DNA of 64,000 bases from Bradyrhizobium sp. CSA112 (GCF_029051645.1 NZ_JAACFS010000011.1:62001-126000), one strand, 5' to 3'; shown: positions 1 to 8,928, counted from the first letter of the stretch. Notes: a model not told the origin generated them from the letters alone. A program made the numbers and translations.

Positions 1-1422
1 GCCGGCTCAACCGTGCGCAAGGTCACGCGCGGCATGTGGGCGCTCGACCTGCTTAACGACACCATCCTGATGGCGCTGGCGCCGTCGCTGCTGGTGCTGC
101 TGGGCTCGATGATCCTGCTCGGGCTGCACTGGCCCGTGCTCGGCGCGGTCATCGCAGTGGGCACCGTGATCTACGTGTCGATGACGCTGGCGTTCTCGGT
201 GAACTACATCGCCCCCGCTGCGCGTGTCTCCAATGCCTGGGACACCAAAGTCGGCGGCACGTTGGCGGACGCCCTGACCTGCAACGCGGTGGTAAAATCC
301 TTCGGCGCGGAAGCGCGCGAGGATGCGCGGCTTGCCGGCGTCATTGGCCGATGGCGCACGCGCGTACGTCGAACCTGGCTGCGCTACAATTACACCTCCA
401 CCGCGCAGCTCGCGGTGCTGCTGTGCTTTCGCGCTTCCGTGATCGGCGGGGCGATCCTGCTGTGGATCGCGGGTCGCGCCACGCCGGGCGACGTCACCTA
501 TGTGCTGACCAGCTACTACATCATCCACGCGTATCTGCGCGACGTCGGCATGCACATCAATAACCTGCAGCGTTCGGTGAACGACATGGAGGAGCTGGTC
601 GCGATCCATGGCGAGCCGATCGGCATTGCGGACGCGCCTGATGCGAAGCCGATCGACATCCAGGGCGGCCGCATCGTGTTCGACGACGTGACGTTCCACT
701 ACGGCGGCCATCGCGCGCCGTTGTATGGCGGCCTGTCGGTAGAGATCCGCGCCGGCGAGCGGGTCGGCCTGGTCGGCCGTTCCGGCTCCGGCAAGACCAC
801 CTTCGTCAAGCTGGTGCAACGGCTCTACGACGTCAGCGGCGGCAAGATCCTGATCGACCATCAAGATATCGCTTTAGCCACGCAGCAATCGCTGCGCAGC
901 CAGATCGCAATCGTGCAGCAGGACCCGATCCTGTTTCATCGTACGCTGGCCGAGAACATCGCTTATGGCCGGCCGGGCGCCAGCATGGCTGCAATCGAGC
1001 AGGCGGCCCGGCTCGCCAACGCGCACGACTTCATCCTGCGGCTGCCGAAAGGCTACGGCACGCTGGTCGGCGAACGCGGCGTCAAGCTGTCGGGCGGCGA
1101 GCGGCAGCGTGTCGCGCTGGCGCGTGCGTTCCTGGCAGATGCGCCGGTTCTGATCCTGGACGAGGCGACCTCGAGCCTCGATTCGGAATCGGAAGGCTTG
1201 ATCCAGCAGGCGATGGAGCGGCTGATGAAAGGGCGCACCTCGATCGTGATCGCCCACCGGCTATCGACGGTGCGCAGCCTCGACCGCATCCTGGTATTCG
1301 ACCGCGGCGAGATCGTCGAGCAGGGCACGCACGCGGCGCTGACGGCGCGGCCCGGCGGCATCTATCGCGGGCTGTTCGAGCTGCAGGCCACCGAGTTCGG
1401 CCGCATCTCGGCGGCCGAATGA
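1..1422 (+). CDS. ABC transporter, fused permease-ATPase (5' partial)
   Basis: The frame is open from base 1, so the N-terminus lies outside the window; 473 residues are visible. The first part carries membrane helices of an ABC exporter transmembrane domain (around residues 15-60 and 130-165). The second part is a full nucleotide-binding domain with Walker A GRSGSGKTT (near residue 260), signature LSGGERQRVALARAF, Walker B VLILDEATSSLD and the switch histidine in IAHRLSTV. It is an inner-membrane ATP-driven exporter of the MsbA/AtmA type. Full-length members are about 600 residues, so roughly the first 130 are missing. The substrate cannot be told. An in-frame GTG at 13 is unlikely to be the true start because it would delete the first helices. 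Confidence 0.93.
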   Translation, partial: AGSTVRKVTRGMWALDLLNDTILMALAPSLLVLLGSMILLGLHWPVLGAVIAVGTVIYVSMTLAFSVNYIAPAARVSNAWDTKVGGTLADALTCNAVVKSFGAEAREDARLAGVIGRWRTRVRRTWLRYNYTSTAQLAVLLCFRASVIGGAILLWIAGRATPGDVTYVLTSYYIIHAYLRDVGMHINNLQRSVNDMEELVAIHGEPIGIADAPDAKPIDIQGGRIVFDDVTFHYGGHRAPLYGGLSVEIRAGERVGLVGRSGSGKTTFVKLVQRLYDVSGGKILIDHQDIALATQQSLRSQIAIVQQDPILFHRTLAENIAYGRPGASMAAIEQAARLANAHDFILRLPKGYGTLVGERGVKLSGGERQRVALARAFLADAPVLILDEATSSLDSESEGLIQQAMERLMKGRTSIVIAHRLSTVRSLDRILVFDRGEIVEQGTHAALTARPGGIYRGLFELQATEFGRISAAE

Positions 1423-1488
1423 GGTGAGCATTGTTGCGGGCCCGATCCATGTCGGAATATGTTTTCCGGCATCAAGGGGGCTCGCGCG

Positions 1489-1890
1489 ATGCGCTGGTTT
1501 GAGAAAGAGCGGAAGCCGGATGTCTGGGAAGTTGCCGACGATCAGCCGTTGGGCGATATCGGCGCGGCCCACAAGATCCGCAACATCTGTGTTTCCGCAG
1601 GCGCCATCGCGGAAAAGATGGCGGCGCCCGGCGGGCGCGATGCCGAGAAGAAGCGAGCCGACGACGCTCAACGATACCAGGCCGCCATCAAGTGCGCGCT
1701 CGAAATAGTGATGCAAATCTCCCACGATTCGATGCGTGACGTTTCAGTGAGCCAGATCATCAAGCTGTGTGTACAGGTGGATCACCTGAAAACCGCAAGG
1801 GTTCTACTCCGCGCCATCCAGTCGGAAAAGATGAGGGCAGAGTTGGTGGCCGATCACCCGAAGCTAATCGATCAGGATGCCGCCAACTGA
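1489..1890 (+). CDS. Hypothetical protein, 133 aa
   Basis: I do not recognise a family. The protein is soluble, charged and probably mostly helical, with a Trp-rich start (MRWFEKERKPDVW) and no signal peptide or membrane segment. An in-frame ATG at 1459 exists, but the ATG at 1489 has a purine-rich ribosome-binding stretch (AAGGGGG) about 8 bases upstream, so I chose 1489. It follows the ABC gene by about 65 bases on the same strand. Its last 19 bases overlap the 3' end of the convergent EamA gene. Confidence 0.6.
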   Translation: MRWFEKERKPDVWEVADDQPLGDIGAAHKIRNICVSAGAIAEKMAAPGGRDAEKKRADDAQRYQAAIKCALEIVMQISHDSMRDVSVSQIIKLCVQVDHLKTARVLLRAIQSEKMRAELVADHPKLIDQDAAN

Positions 1891-2804
1891 GGCGGCTTCC
1901 GATCGCGTTGCGGCGGTGAGGGCGCCGCCTTGGCGCGCGTTCGCGTCGAGATCGCAACCGTCACCACGACCGCCGCGGCGAACAGCAGGATCTGCAGCGT
2001 GATGGTCTCGCCGTTGAAGAACGCTGCGAGCGCAAAGGTGACGAAGGGCTGCAGCAACTGGACCTGTGAAACCCGCGCGATGCCGCCCATCGCCAGCCCG
2101 GCGTTCCATGCGAAGAACCCGATCCATTGCGAGAACAGCGCAACGTAGAGCAGCCCAAGCCATGGCTTCAGGGCTATCTGGCCGACATCGTGCGGCATGG
2201 TCAGCACTGCGGCCGGGATCGAGAGCGGCAGGCCGATGACGAGGATCCAGCTAATGACCTCCCAGCCCGGCATCTGCGATGTGAGCCGGCCGGAGAACGC
2301 ATAACCGATCGCAGATACGGCCACGGCCGCAAACAGCAGGAGATCGCCGGTCGAGAACGCGCCGCCGCCTTCCCTTAAGGAAAACGCGATCACCAGCGCA
2401 GCGCCGGCGACGGAAGCGATCCAGAACAGCGGCCTCGGCCGCTCATGGGTGATAGCCACGGCGACCAGTGCGGTGGCGATCGGCAGAATCCCCAGCACCA
2501 CGCCGCCATGCGAGGCATCGACCGTCTGCATCCCCAGCGACATCAGCAGCGGAAACAGGACGGCGACACAGAGCATCGCAATGACGAGTTGCCCCCACAG
2601 CGCACGGGGTGGCAACGGGCGGCGCAACACAAGAAGGAGCACCAGCGAGCATAGCCCGGCGATCGCGGTGCGCAGTGAGGTCAGTGCAATCGGATCAATT
2701 TCCGCAACCGCGATCCGCGTCGCCGGCAGCGTGCCGCCGAAGATCACCATGCCGATGAAGCCCAGCAGCAGGCCGAGACGTTCGCGCGACGAAGGAGAAC
2801 TCAT
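1872..2804 (-). CDS. DMT-superfamily (EamA) transporter
   Basis: A 310-residue polytopic inner-membrane protein with about ten hydrophobic helices in two homologous halves, the usual EamA layout and length. The start MSSPSSRERLGLLLGFIGM leads straight into helix 1. The C-terminal tail is basic and proline-rich (about residues 290-310). DMT members export amino acids, metabolites or drugs; the substrate cannot be read from sequence. It is convergent with the hypothetical gene at 1489 and followed upstream by another transporter on the same strand. Confidence 0.88.
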   Translation of the reverse strand: MSSPSSRERLGLLLGFIGMVIFGGTLPATRIAVAEIDPIALTSLRTAIAGLCSLVLLLVLRRPLPPRALWGQLVIAMLCVAVLFPLLMSLGMQTVDASHGGVVLGILPIATALVAVAITHERPRPLFWIASVAGAALVIAFSLREGGGAFSTGDLLLFAAVAVSAIGYAFSGRLTSQMPGWEVISWILVIGLPLSIPAAVLTMPHDVGQIALKPWLGLLYVALFSQWIGFFAWNAGLAMGGIARVSQVQLLQPFVTFALAAFFNGETITLQILLFAAAVVVTVAISTRTRAKAAPSPPQRDRKPPQLAAS

Positions 2805-2876
2805 GACGCGATTGGTCAGCTGCTTTGCAGGTTAGCGTACAGCAATCTACTCGGAGCACATGGCGGCTATGCGCTT

Positions 2877-3620
2877 CTATCTCGGAGCAATGCTGCTCCA
2901 CACCAATCCGATCCCCGACAGAAACAGCAGCGCCAGCACGACGTCGTAGAAGTTTCGGTCGTTCAATGCGTGGTAGGTGCGCATGCCGAGGTGCGCACCG
3001 ATCAGCGTGCCGGGCATCGCCAGCATCGCCAGCCAGAACACGTCCATCTTGACGAAACCGCTGGCGATCTGCAGGCAGAGCGCAGCGCCCAGCACGCTGC
3101 CATTGAAGACCTGAAAAACGCCGCGGCGCTGATCCTTGGTCCAGCCGCGGATGCTGGCCCACAGGGTCGGGAGCGGGCCCGAGAGACCAGCGAGGCCGCC
3201 GAGAATGCCGCCGGCAAATCCGACGCATGTGTCGGCTATGCGGCTGCCGAAGCGGAACGCCATCGGCTTGCGGATGAAATAGAGCGCAGTCGGAAACACC
3301 AGCAGCATAACGCCGACGCTGAGCTTGAAGTTCTGCGGATCGGCGCGCGCCACCAGCAACGCGCCGATCGGCATGCCGACAAGACCGCCCGCCACGAACG
3401 GCCCGGCCAGCTTGAAGTCGATCACTTTCCACATCGACGGCAGCGTCGAGATCTGCGAACTGACCGAACAGATCAGGACCAGCGGCACGGCAATCGCCGG
3501 CGGCACAATATAAAGCCAGATCCCCAGCGCCATCAGCGCCGTTCCGAAGCCGGAGAGACCGGAGACAAAACCACCGGCAAGCGCGCCGGCCAGCAGGATT
3601 GCGTAGGTGGATACGTCCAC
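2877..3620 (-). CDS. TauE/SafE-family permease
   Basis: A 247-residue membrane protein with about eight helices in two repeats, each with the glycine-rich pattern of the TauE/SafE (DUF81) family: GGFVSGLSGFGTALMALG near the N-terminus and GFAGGILGGLAGLSGPLP near residues 134-151. Family members are proposed sulfite, sulfoacetate or other organic-anion exporters; the substrate here is unknown. The start codon is GTG at 3620 with only a weak ribosome-binding site. A family A palindrome lies 17 bases upstream of the start. Confidence 0.85.
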   Translation of the reverse strand: MDVSTYAILLAGALAGGFVSGLSGFGTALMALGIWLYIVPPAIAVPLVLICSVSSQISTLPSMWKVIDFKLAGPFVAGGLVGMPIGALLVARADPQNFKLSVGVMLLVFPTALYFIRKPMAFRFGSRIADTCVGFAGGILGGLAGLSGPLPTLWASIRGWTKDQRRGVFQVFNGSVLGAALCLQIASGFVKMDVFWLAMLAMPGTLIGAHLGMRTYHALNDRNFYDVVLALLFLSGIGLVWSSIAPR

Positions 3621-3636
3621 TCTTTAATATTCCCCT

Positions 3637-3737
3637 GTCATTCCGGGGCGCATCGAAGATGCGAACCCGGAATCTCGAGATTCTCGGATGTGCAATCGCA
3701 CATTCCAGTTCGATGCTTCGCATCGCCCCGGAATGAC
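3637..3737. repeat. Palindromic repeat, family A copy A1
   Basis: Outer arms GTCATTCCGGGGCG and CGCCCCGGAATGAC form the ends of an imperfect palindrome. It contains the family core (CCCGGAATCTCGAGATTC) plus an extra hairpin module of the GATGTGCAATCGCACAT type. It lies upstream of the TauE/SafE gene and no gene is seen in it. Confidence 0.85.
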
Positions 3738-3849
3738 GTTGAATGTTGCCGCGACGTTTACACGAGGCACGGGGAAGGTACTATCGCAATCGAAGCCTTC
3801 AACAATAACCTGGTGGATGGCGCTTCTGCAAAAGATCGTCGCGTAGTCG

Positions 3850-3937
3850 CGTAGCCCGGGTGTAGCGCAGCGTAACCCGGGTCAGCGCGCCGCGAATTCG
3901 AAGATCCCGGATTGTGCTACGCTCCATCCGGGCTACG
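3850..3937. repeat. Palindromic repeat, family C copy C1
   Basis: Arms CGTAGCCCGGGTGTAGCGCA and GCTCCATCCGGGCTACG are inverted. A second copy is at 5845-5969. Together with A1 it fills most of the 399-base gene-free stretch between the TauE/SafE gene and the AraC-type regulator. Confidence 0.75.
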
Positions 3938-4019
3938 AATTGTCTCCAACAGATTGACTCTCCGACCTGCGCCTAACAAGCTGGGGTACCGGCGGTCGAC
4001 GTCGATCGTGGAGGCGGTC

Positions 4020-4985
4020 ATGACGGCCAGAACGACGGCAGGCATCGAGACGTGGTCAACCGGTCAGGTTGAGCCGTCCCGGCGCTTGGACTACTGGATT
4101 GGCGCGGTCTGCGAATGCTTTCTCGAGATGGACATCACGACGCCGGTTCGGCCGGGATTCGACTGCTCCATCGAGCGCGGGCAGCTCGACACAATCGGCA
4201 TCAACCGGGTGCAGGGTACCGGCCAGCACGTCTATCGCAGGAAAGCGAGCGTCGAGCGTAGCAAGACCAATTACTATTACCTTCTCTGCAAGACCGACAA
4301 CGACTGGATGGCAACGCAAAACGGCCATTCGGCGCGCCTGCAGCCGTTCGATCTTGTGCTTCTGGACTCGAGGCGCTGCTACGATTTCAACTTTCCGGTC
4401 ACGGCGAATACGCTTTCGCTCGAACTGCCGATCTCCTGGGTCGAATCGTGGATCATCAATCCCGAGCGGCGTATCGGGCAACGCATCGACGGTCGCGCCG
4501 GCTGGGGCGCGGCGCTCAGCGCATTCGCCTGTCAATTGACACCCGAGCTTGCGGTCAATCGGCCGTTACCCGCGAAGCTTCTCATTGACCAGCTCGGCGC
4601 CCTGCTGGCCCTTGGCTACGGCAGCGAGATCCCGGCCTCGGCCTCGGAGCAACGCGACGCCGCAAAACTTCTGGACCAGATCAGTGGCGCCATCCGGCTG
4701 CGCTACGCCGAACCGGGGCTGACGGCTGTAGCCGTCGCAGAGCAATTGCGCGTTTCCGAGCGGACCTTGCATCGCTGTCTCAACAACGCCGGGCTGACGT
4801 TCAGCGGGCTTCTCAACGATTGCCGGATGGCGGTCGCGCGCAGGATGCTGAGCGAACCCCGGTTCGATTGCATTAGCGTCGGCGGGATCGGGCTGCGGGT
4901 CGGCTTGTCCGACCCATCCCACTTCATCCGCCAATGCCGTAGATATCTTGGCATGACGCCAGCCGCGTTCAGGCGGCAGCGCTGA
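4020..4985 (+). CDS. AraC-family transcriptional regulator
   Basis: A 321-residue regulator. The C-terminal 100 residues are a two-helix-turn-helix AraC DNA-binding domain (AVAEQLRVSERTLHRCL, then VGLSDPSHFIRQCRRYLGM, ending in TPAAFRRQR). The N-terminal part resembles the AraC-binding-like ligand domain. An in-frame ATG at 3912 lies within repeat C1. I prefer 4020 because GGAGG sits just upstream and the extra 36 residues look like translated repeat. The alpha/beta hydrolase starts 115 bases downstream on the same strand and is a plausible target, which is inference. Confidence 0.88.
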   Translation: MTARTTAGIETWSTGQVEPSRRLDYWIGAVCECFLEMDITTPVRPGFDCSIERGQLDTIGINRVQGTGQHVYRRKASVERSKTNYYYLLCKTDNDWMATQNGHSARLQPFDLVLLDSRRCYDFNFPVTANTLSLELPISWVESWIINPERRIGQRIDGRAGWGAALSAFACQLTPELAVNRPLPAKLLIDQLGALLALGYGSEIPASASEQRDAAKLLDQISGAIRLRYAEPGLTAVAVAEQLRVSERTLHRCLNNAGLTFSGLLNDCRMAVARRMLSEPRFDCISVGGIGLRVGLSDPSHFIRQCRRYLGMTPAAFRRQR

Positions 4986-5100
4986 CGCCCAGTCGTCGTG
5001 TTCGCTGGCGTAAATCGGCGATCGCGATGGCCGAATTCGGCCATCCCCGGCGCAACGCGATCCCTATCAAGGTCTGATTCCGAAATGAGGGGAGACGGAA

Positions 5101-5829
5101 ATGACAGACCTTTACGTCCTCGTGCATGGCGCGTGGCATTCCGGCGCCGAGATGGAAGCGGTGGCCGGCCATCTGCGCACGAAGGGGCACATCGTGCATT
5201 GCCCGACCATTGCCGGCAACAACCAAAACGACGATCGCGACAAGATCGGCCTCGAGCACGCGATTGTCTCGATCGCCACTTACATCGAACAGAACAATCT
5301 GCGCGACATCAGGCTGGTCGGCCACAGCTATGGGGGAATGGTGATTTCAGGTGTCGCCGACCGTCTGACTGACAGGATCAGGCGCCTCGTCTACGTCAAC
5401 GCGTTCGTTCCGCTGGACGGGCAGTGCCTCAACGACATGGTGCCGCCGCACTATGTCGGCCTGTTCGATGCGGTGGCCGCCGCGAACAAGAACGCCGTGA
5501 TGCTGCCGTTCGAAATCTGGCGCGATGCCTTCATCAACGACGCCGACCTTGAGCTCGCGAAGTCTGCCTTTGCCAAGCTCAACCCGCATCCCTACAAGAC
5601 CTTTACCGACAAGATCGCGCTGAAGCGGGCGCTGGCGGAATTGCCGGTCGGCAAGTCCTACGTCAATTGCCGGCAGGACATTGCGCTGCCTCACGGCCTG
5701 CCATGGCATCCGCGCCTGTCCGAGCGTCTCGGTCTGTTTCGCTTGACCGAGTGCGACGGCAGCCATGAGATGTTCTTCAGCAACCCGGCGCGGCTCGCGC
5801 AGGCGATCGAAGAGGCGGGGCGCGACTGA
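5101..5829 (+). CDS. Alpha/beta-fold hydrolase (esterase-like)
   Basis: A 242-residue cytoplasmic hydrolase. The oxyanion-hole region is LVHGAWHSG near residues 7-15, the nucleophile elbow is VGHSYGGM (Ser near residue 78), and the catalytic His is in GSHEMFFS near residue 220. It resembles the short EstC/salicylate-esterase group of alpha/beta hydrolases, which act on small esters; the substrate is unknown. A good ribosome-binding site (GGGGAGACGGAA) precedes the ATG. It lies directly after an AraC regulator. Confidence 0.88.
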   Translation: MTDLYVLVHGAWHSGAEMEAVAGHLRTKGHIVHCPTIAGNNQNDDRDKIGLEHAIVSIATYIEQNNLRDIRLVGHSYGGMVISGVADRLTDRIRRLVYVNAFVPLDGQCLNDMVPPHYVGLFDAVAAANKNAVMLPFEIWRDAFINDADLELAKSAFAKLNPHPYKTFTDKIALKRALAELPVGKSYVNCRQDIALPHGLPWHPRLSERLGLFRLTECDGSHEMFFSNPARLAQAIEEAGRD

Positions 5830-5844
5830 GGCATCAGCCAGTCG

Positions 5845-5969
5845 CGTAGCCCGGATGGAGCGCAGCGAAATCCGGGATCTGTGCACCAGGTTAGCTCAGT
5901 AGTTCCGCATATCGACACGGCATCTGAAACTGGCAGCGGCCCATTTCGCTGCGCTCCATCCGGGCCACG
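5845..5969. repeat. Palindromic repeat, family C copy C2
   Basis: Arms CGTAGCCCGGATGGAGCGCA and GCGCTCCATCCGGGCCACG are inverted. They enclose about 80 bases of non-palindromic sequence, longer than in C1. It lies 15 bases after the hydrolase stop. Confidence 0.75.
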
Positions 5970-5990
5970 GGTTGCGCTGATTGAAATGGC

Positions 5991-6022
5991 GAGGGGTCCG
6001 GCGTGCTTGCGCCGAACCCCTC
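5991..6022 (-). terminator. Hairpin terminator after rnpB
   Basis: A 13-bp stem (GAGGGGTTCGGCG with CGCCGGACCCCTC on the minus strand, one G-T pair) with a 6-base loop lies about a dozen bases beyond the RNase P RNA 3' end. Only a short T-containing stretch follows, so termination strength is uncertain. Confidence 0.6.
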
Positions 6023-6034
6023 ATTCTCAAAACA

Positions 6035-6446
6035 TCAGCCAGCCTGTAAGCCGGGTTCTGTAGGGCACCATTCTTGCGAATGGTACGTGACGGCCATTCC
6101 TCTGGGACCAGGTTTGCACATGGCCTCGAGCAACCTACCCGGACGGCGAGCCTGACATTGCCCTGCGGTGTTATCGCTTTCGCGAACGGACCCGCGTTGC
6201 CGTCCCTATTCGGTTTTGCTCCCGGTGGGGTTTGCCATGCCGTTTCCGTTGCCGGATACGCGGTGCGCTCTTACCGCACCTTTTCACCCTTGCTCCGTCC
6301 GGAGACGGAGCGGTTCGTTCTCTGTGGCACTTTCCCTGGGGTTGCCCCCGCCGGACGTTATCCGGCACCGTATGTCGATGGAGCCCGGACTTTCCTCCCC
6401 CGCAGCCTTTCGACCGTAGCGGGAGCGGCCGTCCGGCCGACTGACA
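6035..6446 (-). ncRNA. rnpB: RNase P RNA, class A
   Basis: The catalytic RNA of ribonuclease P, which matures tRNA 5' ends. On the minus strand the conserved 5' block GAGGAAAGTCCGGGC (6383-6397) and the 3' block ACAGAACCCGGCTTAC followed by GGCTGGCTGATG (about 6033-6061) are both present. They form the universal P4 core. The length, about 410 nt, fits alphaproteobacterial RNase P RNA. Ends are estimated: the 5' end from the promoter-like boxes at 6452-6480, the 3' end from the family's usual terminus. It is divergent from the PAS gene. Confidence 0.93.
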
Positions 6447-6451
6447 CCCTA

Positions 6452-6480
6452 CGAATGGGGATTCCGGCGCGCCGCGTCAA
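6452..6480 (-). promoter_or_regulatory. Candidate rnpB promoter
   Basis: On the minus strand TTGACG (6480-6475) and CATTCG (6457-6452) are separated by 17 bases, a housekeeping-sigma spacing. They sit about 6 bases before the expected 5' end of rnpB. The -10 box is a poor match to the E. coli consensus but plausible for a GC-rich alphaproteobacterium. Confidence 0.5.
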
Positions 6481-6587
6481 GCGATCGCAATGGTTAATCG
6501 GGTTCCATACGTGCAATTTTGACAGAAGCGGCATGGCGGCATTTGATGTTGGCTGATCGATTTGAGGATGAGTAGCGGTGACACGCG

Positions 6588-7019
6588 ATGAATATGCCTG
6601 CCGGCCTTGGTGAAGCACTGCTGCGCAGCGCTTCCGACGCGATCATCGCGACCGATCGCGATGGACGCATCAGTTTCTGGAATCCCGGCGCCGAGCGCAT
6701 CTTCGGATTCCCGGCCGGGGAGACCATCGGCCAGTCGCTTGACCTGATTATCCCTGAGAATTTGCGTGCACGGCACTGGGCCGGCTTTCGGCATACGATG
6801 GCGACGGGAACGAGCCGCTACGGCCACGGCGATCTGTTGTCGGTGCCCGGTCTGACAAAAGACGGCCGGCGGATATCGGTCGAATTCACCATCGTATTGC
6901 TGCGAAATGAATTGCAGGAGGTCACAGGGACGGTGGCCGTCATGCGCGACGTGACGAAGCGCTTTGCCGAAGTCCGGGAGCTGAAGCGGAAACTCGCCGA
7001 GGCCGGCGGGCAGTCCTGA
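6588..7019 (+). CDS. Stand-alone PAS-domain protein
   Basis: A 143-residue protein made almost entirely of one PAS domain (residues about 8-130): AIIATDRDGRISFWN at the first strand, GAERIFGF in the helix, IPENLRARHWAGF after it, and an RDVTKRFAE ending typical of PAS-PAC sensors. The last 20 residues are a short charged helix. There is no kinase, HTH or GGDEF output domain, so it may be a sensor subunit acting on a partner. The ligand is unknown. It is divergent from rnpB. Confidence 0.85.
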   Translation: MNMPAGLGEALLRSASDAIIATDRDGRISFWNPGAERIFGFPAGETIGQSLDLIIPENLRARHWAGFRHTMATGTSRYGHGDLLSVPGLTKDGRRISVEFTIVLLRNELQEVTGTVAVMRDVTKRFAEVRELKRKLAEAGGQS

Positions 7020-7175
7020 ATACCCACTGGCATTGTTCACGTTTCCGGTATGAAGTTGTCCCTCCCGAAAGGGTCGCTCCACCGCCAAAATAAATTTCCC
7101 AGACGATGTCGTTTTGCTGGAGGCCCGTTCGACTGGGTGTCGGCGATCCAGCCGGTAAAAGAAGGAGTTTCCAAA

Positions 7176-7526
7176 ATGCAGTATCTGTTGTTGATCTATC
7201 GGAGCGAGGCCGAGTTTGGCAAAATGGACGCCGCGGCGCGGAAGGCGAAGACGGCGGAATACGGCGCGTTCACCCAGTCCATTATCCAGAGCGGCCATTT
7301 CAAGGCCGGTGACGGCTTGCAGCCGACCACGACGGCAACCACCGTGCGCGTCCGCGACGGCAAGACCCTGACGACGGATGGTCCATTCGCGGAGACCCGC
7401 GAACAGCTTGGCGGCTATTATCTGGTCGAGGCCAAGGATCTCGACACCGCGCTGGCGATCGCCGCGCGGATTCCCGAGGCCACGATCGGTTCGATCGAGG
7501 TGCGGCCGGTCATGGTTTATGATTGA
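7176..7526 (+). CDS. YCII-related (DGPF) protein
   Basis: A 116-residue YCII/DGPF-family protein: MQYLLLIYRSEAEF at the start, the TTDGPFAETREQLGGYY motif in the middle, and a final strand GSIEVRPVM. Family members are small ferredoxin-fold proteins of unclear biochemistry and are habitually encoded next to ECF42 sigma factors. The ATG at 7176 has GAAGGAG upstream; the frame stays open to 7050 but that extension has no family similarity. The sigma factor gene starts 6 bases after its stop, so the two are very likely co-transcribed. Confidence 0.88.
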   Translation: MQYLLLIYRSEAEFGKMDAAARKAKTAEYGAFTQSIIQSGHFKAGDGLQPTTTATTVRVRDGKTLTTDGPFAETREQLGGYYLVEAKDLDTALAIAARIPEATIGSIEVRPVMVYD

Positions 7527-7532
7527 CGGCGC

Positions 7533-8768
7533 ATGACGCCCATCGAAATCGAAAAAGTCTTTCGCGACGAGGTGGGGCGAGCGCTGGCCACGCTGATCCG
7601 CCTCGTCGGCGATTTCGATCTTGCGGAAGATGCGTTGCAGGATGCGTTTGCGGTGGCGCTGGAACGCTGGCCCGCCGCCGGCCTGCCGTCCAATCCACGT
7701 GCGTGGCTGGTCAATGTCGGGCGTAATAAGGCGATCGACCGCGTTCGCCGCAACGTCGCATTTCGCGGCAAGCAGCAGGAGCTGACGCGCGAAATCCTGC
7801 TCAATGCGTCGGCGCCGTGCGAGGCCGCCGATGGCGTGCTCGACGACGACATGTTGCGGCTGATCTTCACCTGCTGCCATCCGTCCTTTGCGGCGGAAGT
7901 GCAAGTGGCGCTCACGCTGCGCACGGTGTGCGGGCTCACGACAGCGCAGGTCGCGCGCGCCTTTCTCGCCAGCGAAGACGCGATGGCGCAGCGCCTGTTG
8001 CGCGCCAAGCAGAAGATTCGTCTTGCCGGCATTCCTTATGAGGTGCCGGAGCGCGACGCGTTGGAGCCGCGGCTGCGCGGTGTGCTCGCGGTGATCTATC
8101 TCGTCTTCACCGAAGGCTACGCGGCAACCTCCGGCGAAGATCTGATGCGGCCTGACCTGGCGCGCGAAGCGGTCCGGCTGGCAAGGCTGCTCGATGCGCT
8201 GATGCCCGGGCGCGGCGAGATCAAGGGGCTGCTGGCCCTGATGCTGTTGCACGATTCCCGCCGCGCCGGCCGCGCGACTGCCGGCGGCGACATCGTGCTC
8301 TTGGAAGAGCAGGACCGCAGCCTGTGGGACCAGCACCAGATCGCCGAGGGCTTGGTGCTGGTGGAAGACGCGTTGCGGATGCCGGGGCGGCCGCAATCCT
8401 ATGCGGTGCAGGCGGCCATCGCGGCGCTGCATGCGCGTGCGCCAAGCTATGAAGATACTGATTGGCCGCAGATCGCGGGCCTGTATGAGGTGCTGCTGCG
8501 GATCAGCCCATCGCCGGTGATCGAACTCAATCACGCCGCGGCGATATCGATGGTCGACGGGCCGGCGCGGGCGCTTGATCTGGTCAATGCGTTGGAAGCG
8601 CGGGGCGGACTGAAAGGTTATGAACTGCTGCCGGCCGTTCGCGCCGATCTGCTGCGCCGGCTCGGCCGGCGCGATGCGGCGCGCCAAGCATATCAGGCGG
8701 CGACGGCGGCGACGCAACTCGAGCCGCTGCGGCGATTTTATGCGCGGCGGATCGCGGAGATGGGGTAG
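7533..8768 (+). CDS. ECF sigma factor with long C-terminal extension (ECF42-like)
   Basis: A 411-residue sigma factor. The sigma-2 region is at about residues 10-80 (GDFDLAEDALQDAFAVALE, PRAWLVNVGRNKAIDRVRR), followed by sigma-4 at about 110-165 (TLRTVCGLTTAQVARAFL). The remaining 230 residues form an alpha-helical, TPR-like extension containing YLVFTEGYAATSGEDLMR, which defines the ECF42 group. ECF42 members lack an anti-sigma factor and pair with DGPF proteins, as here with the gene just upstream. They are thought to switch on the linked DGPF gene. The signal is not known. Confidence 0.9.
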   Translation: MTPIEIEKVFRDEVGRALATLIRLVGDFDLAEDALQDAFAVALERWPAAGLPSNPRAWLVNVGRNKAIDRVRRNVAFRGKQQELTREILLNASAPCEAADGVLDDDMLRLIFTCCHPSFAAEVQVALTLRTVCGLTTAQVARAFLASEDAMAQRLLRAKQKIRLAGIPYEVPERDALEPRLRGVLAVIYLVFTEGYAATSGEDLMRPDLAREAVRLARLLDALMPGRGEIKGLLALMLLHDSRRAGRATAGGDIVLLEEQDRSLWDQHQIAEGLVLVEDALRMPGRPQSYAVQAAIAALHARAPSYEDTDWPQIAGLYEVLLRISPSPVIELNHAAAISMVDGPARALDLVNALEARGGLKGYELLPAVRADLLRRLGRRDAARQAYQAATAATQLEPLRRFYARRIAEMG

Positions 8769-8775
8769 CTTTTCA

Positions 8776-8928
8776 CCTCGCCCCGCTTGCGGGGAGAGGT
8801 CGGATTGCGGAGCAATCCGGGTGAGGGGTACAGGTCTCACGTCGTTCAGAACTCGTGGATAGAGCCCCTCACCCCAACCCTCTAAGAGCAAGCTTCGCTT
8901 GTCTCGACCCCGCAAGAGCGGGGCGAGG
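8776..8928. repeat. Palindromic repeat, family G
   Basis: Outer arms CCTCGCCCCGCTTGCGGGG and CCCCGCAAGAGCGGGGCGAG are inverted, with inner inverted pieces GGGTGAGGGG and CCCCTCACCC. It fills the gap between the convergent sigma factor and amidase genes. It could serve as a bidirectional transcription stop, which is inference. Confidence 0.75.

Noticed and set aside
5880..5960. tRNA-like TTAGCTCAGT near repeat C2
   Set aside because: The D-arm-like bases are not accompanied by an acceptor stem, anticodon arm or T-arm.
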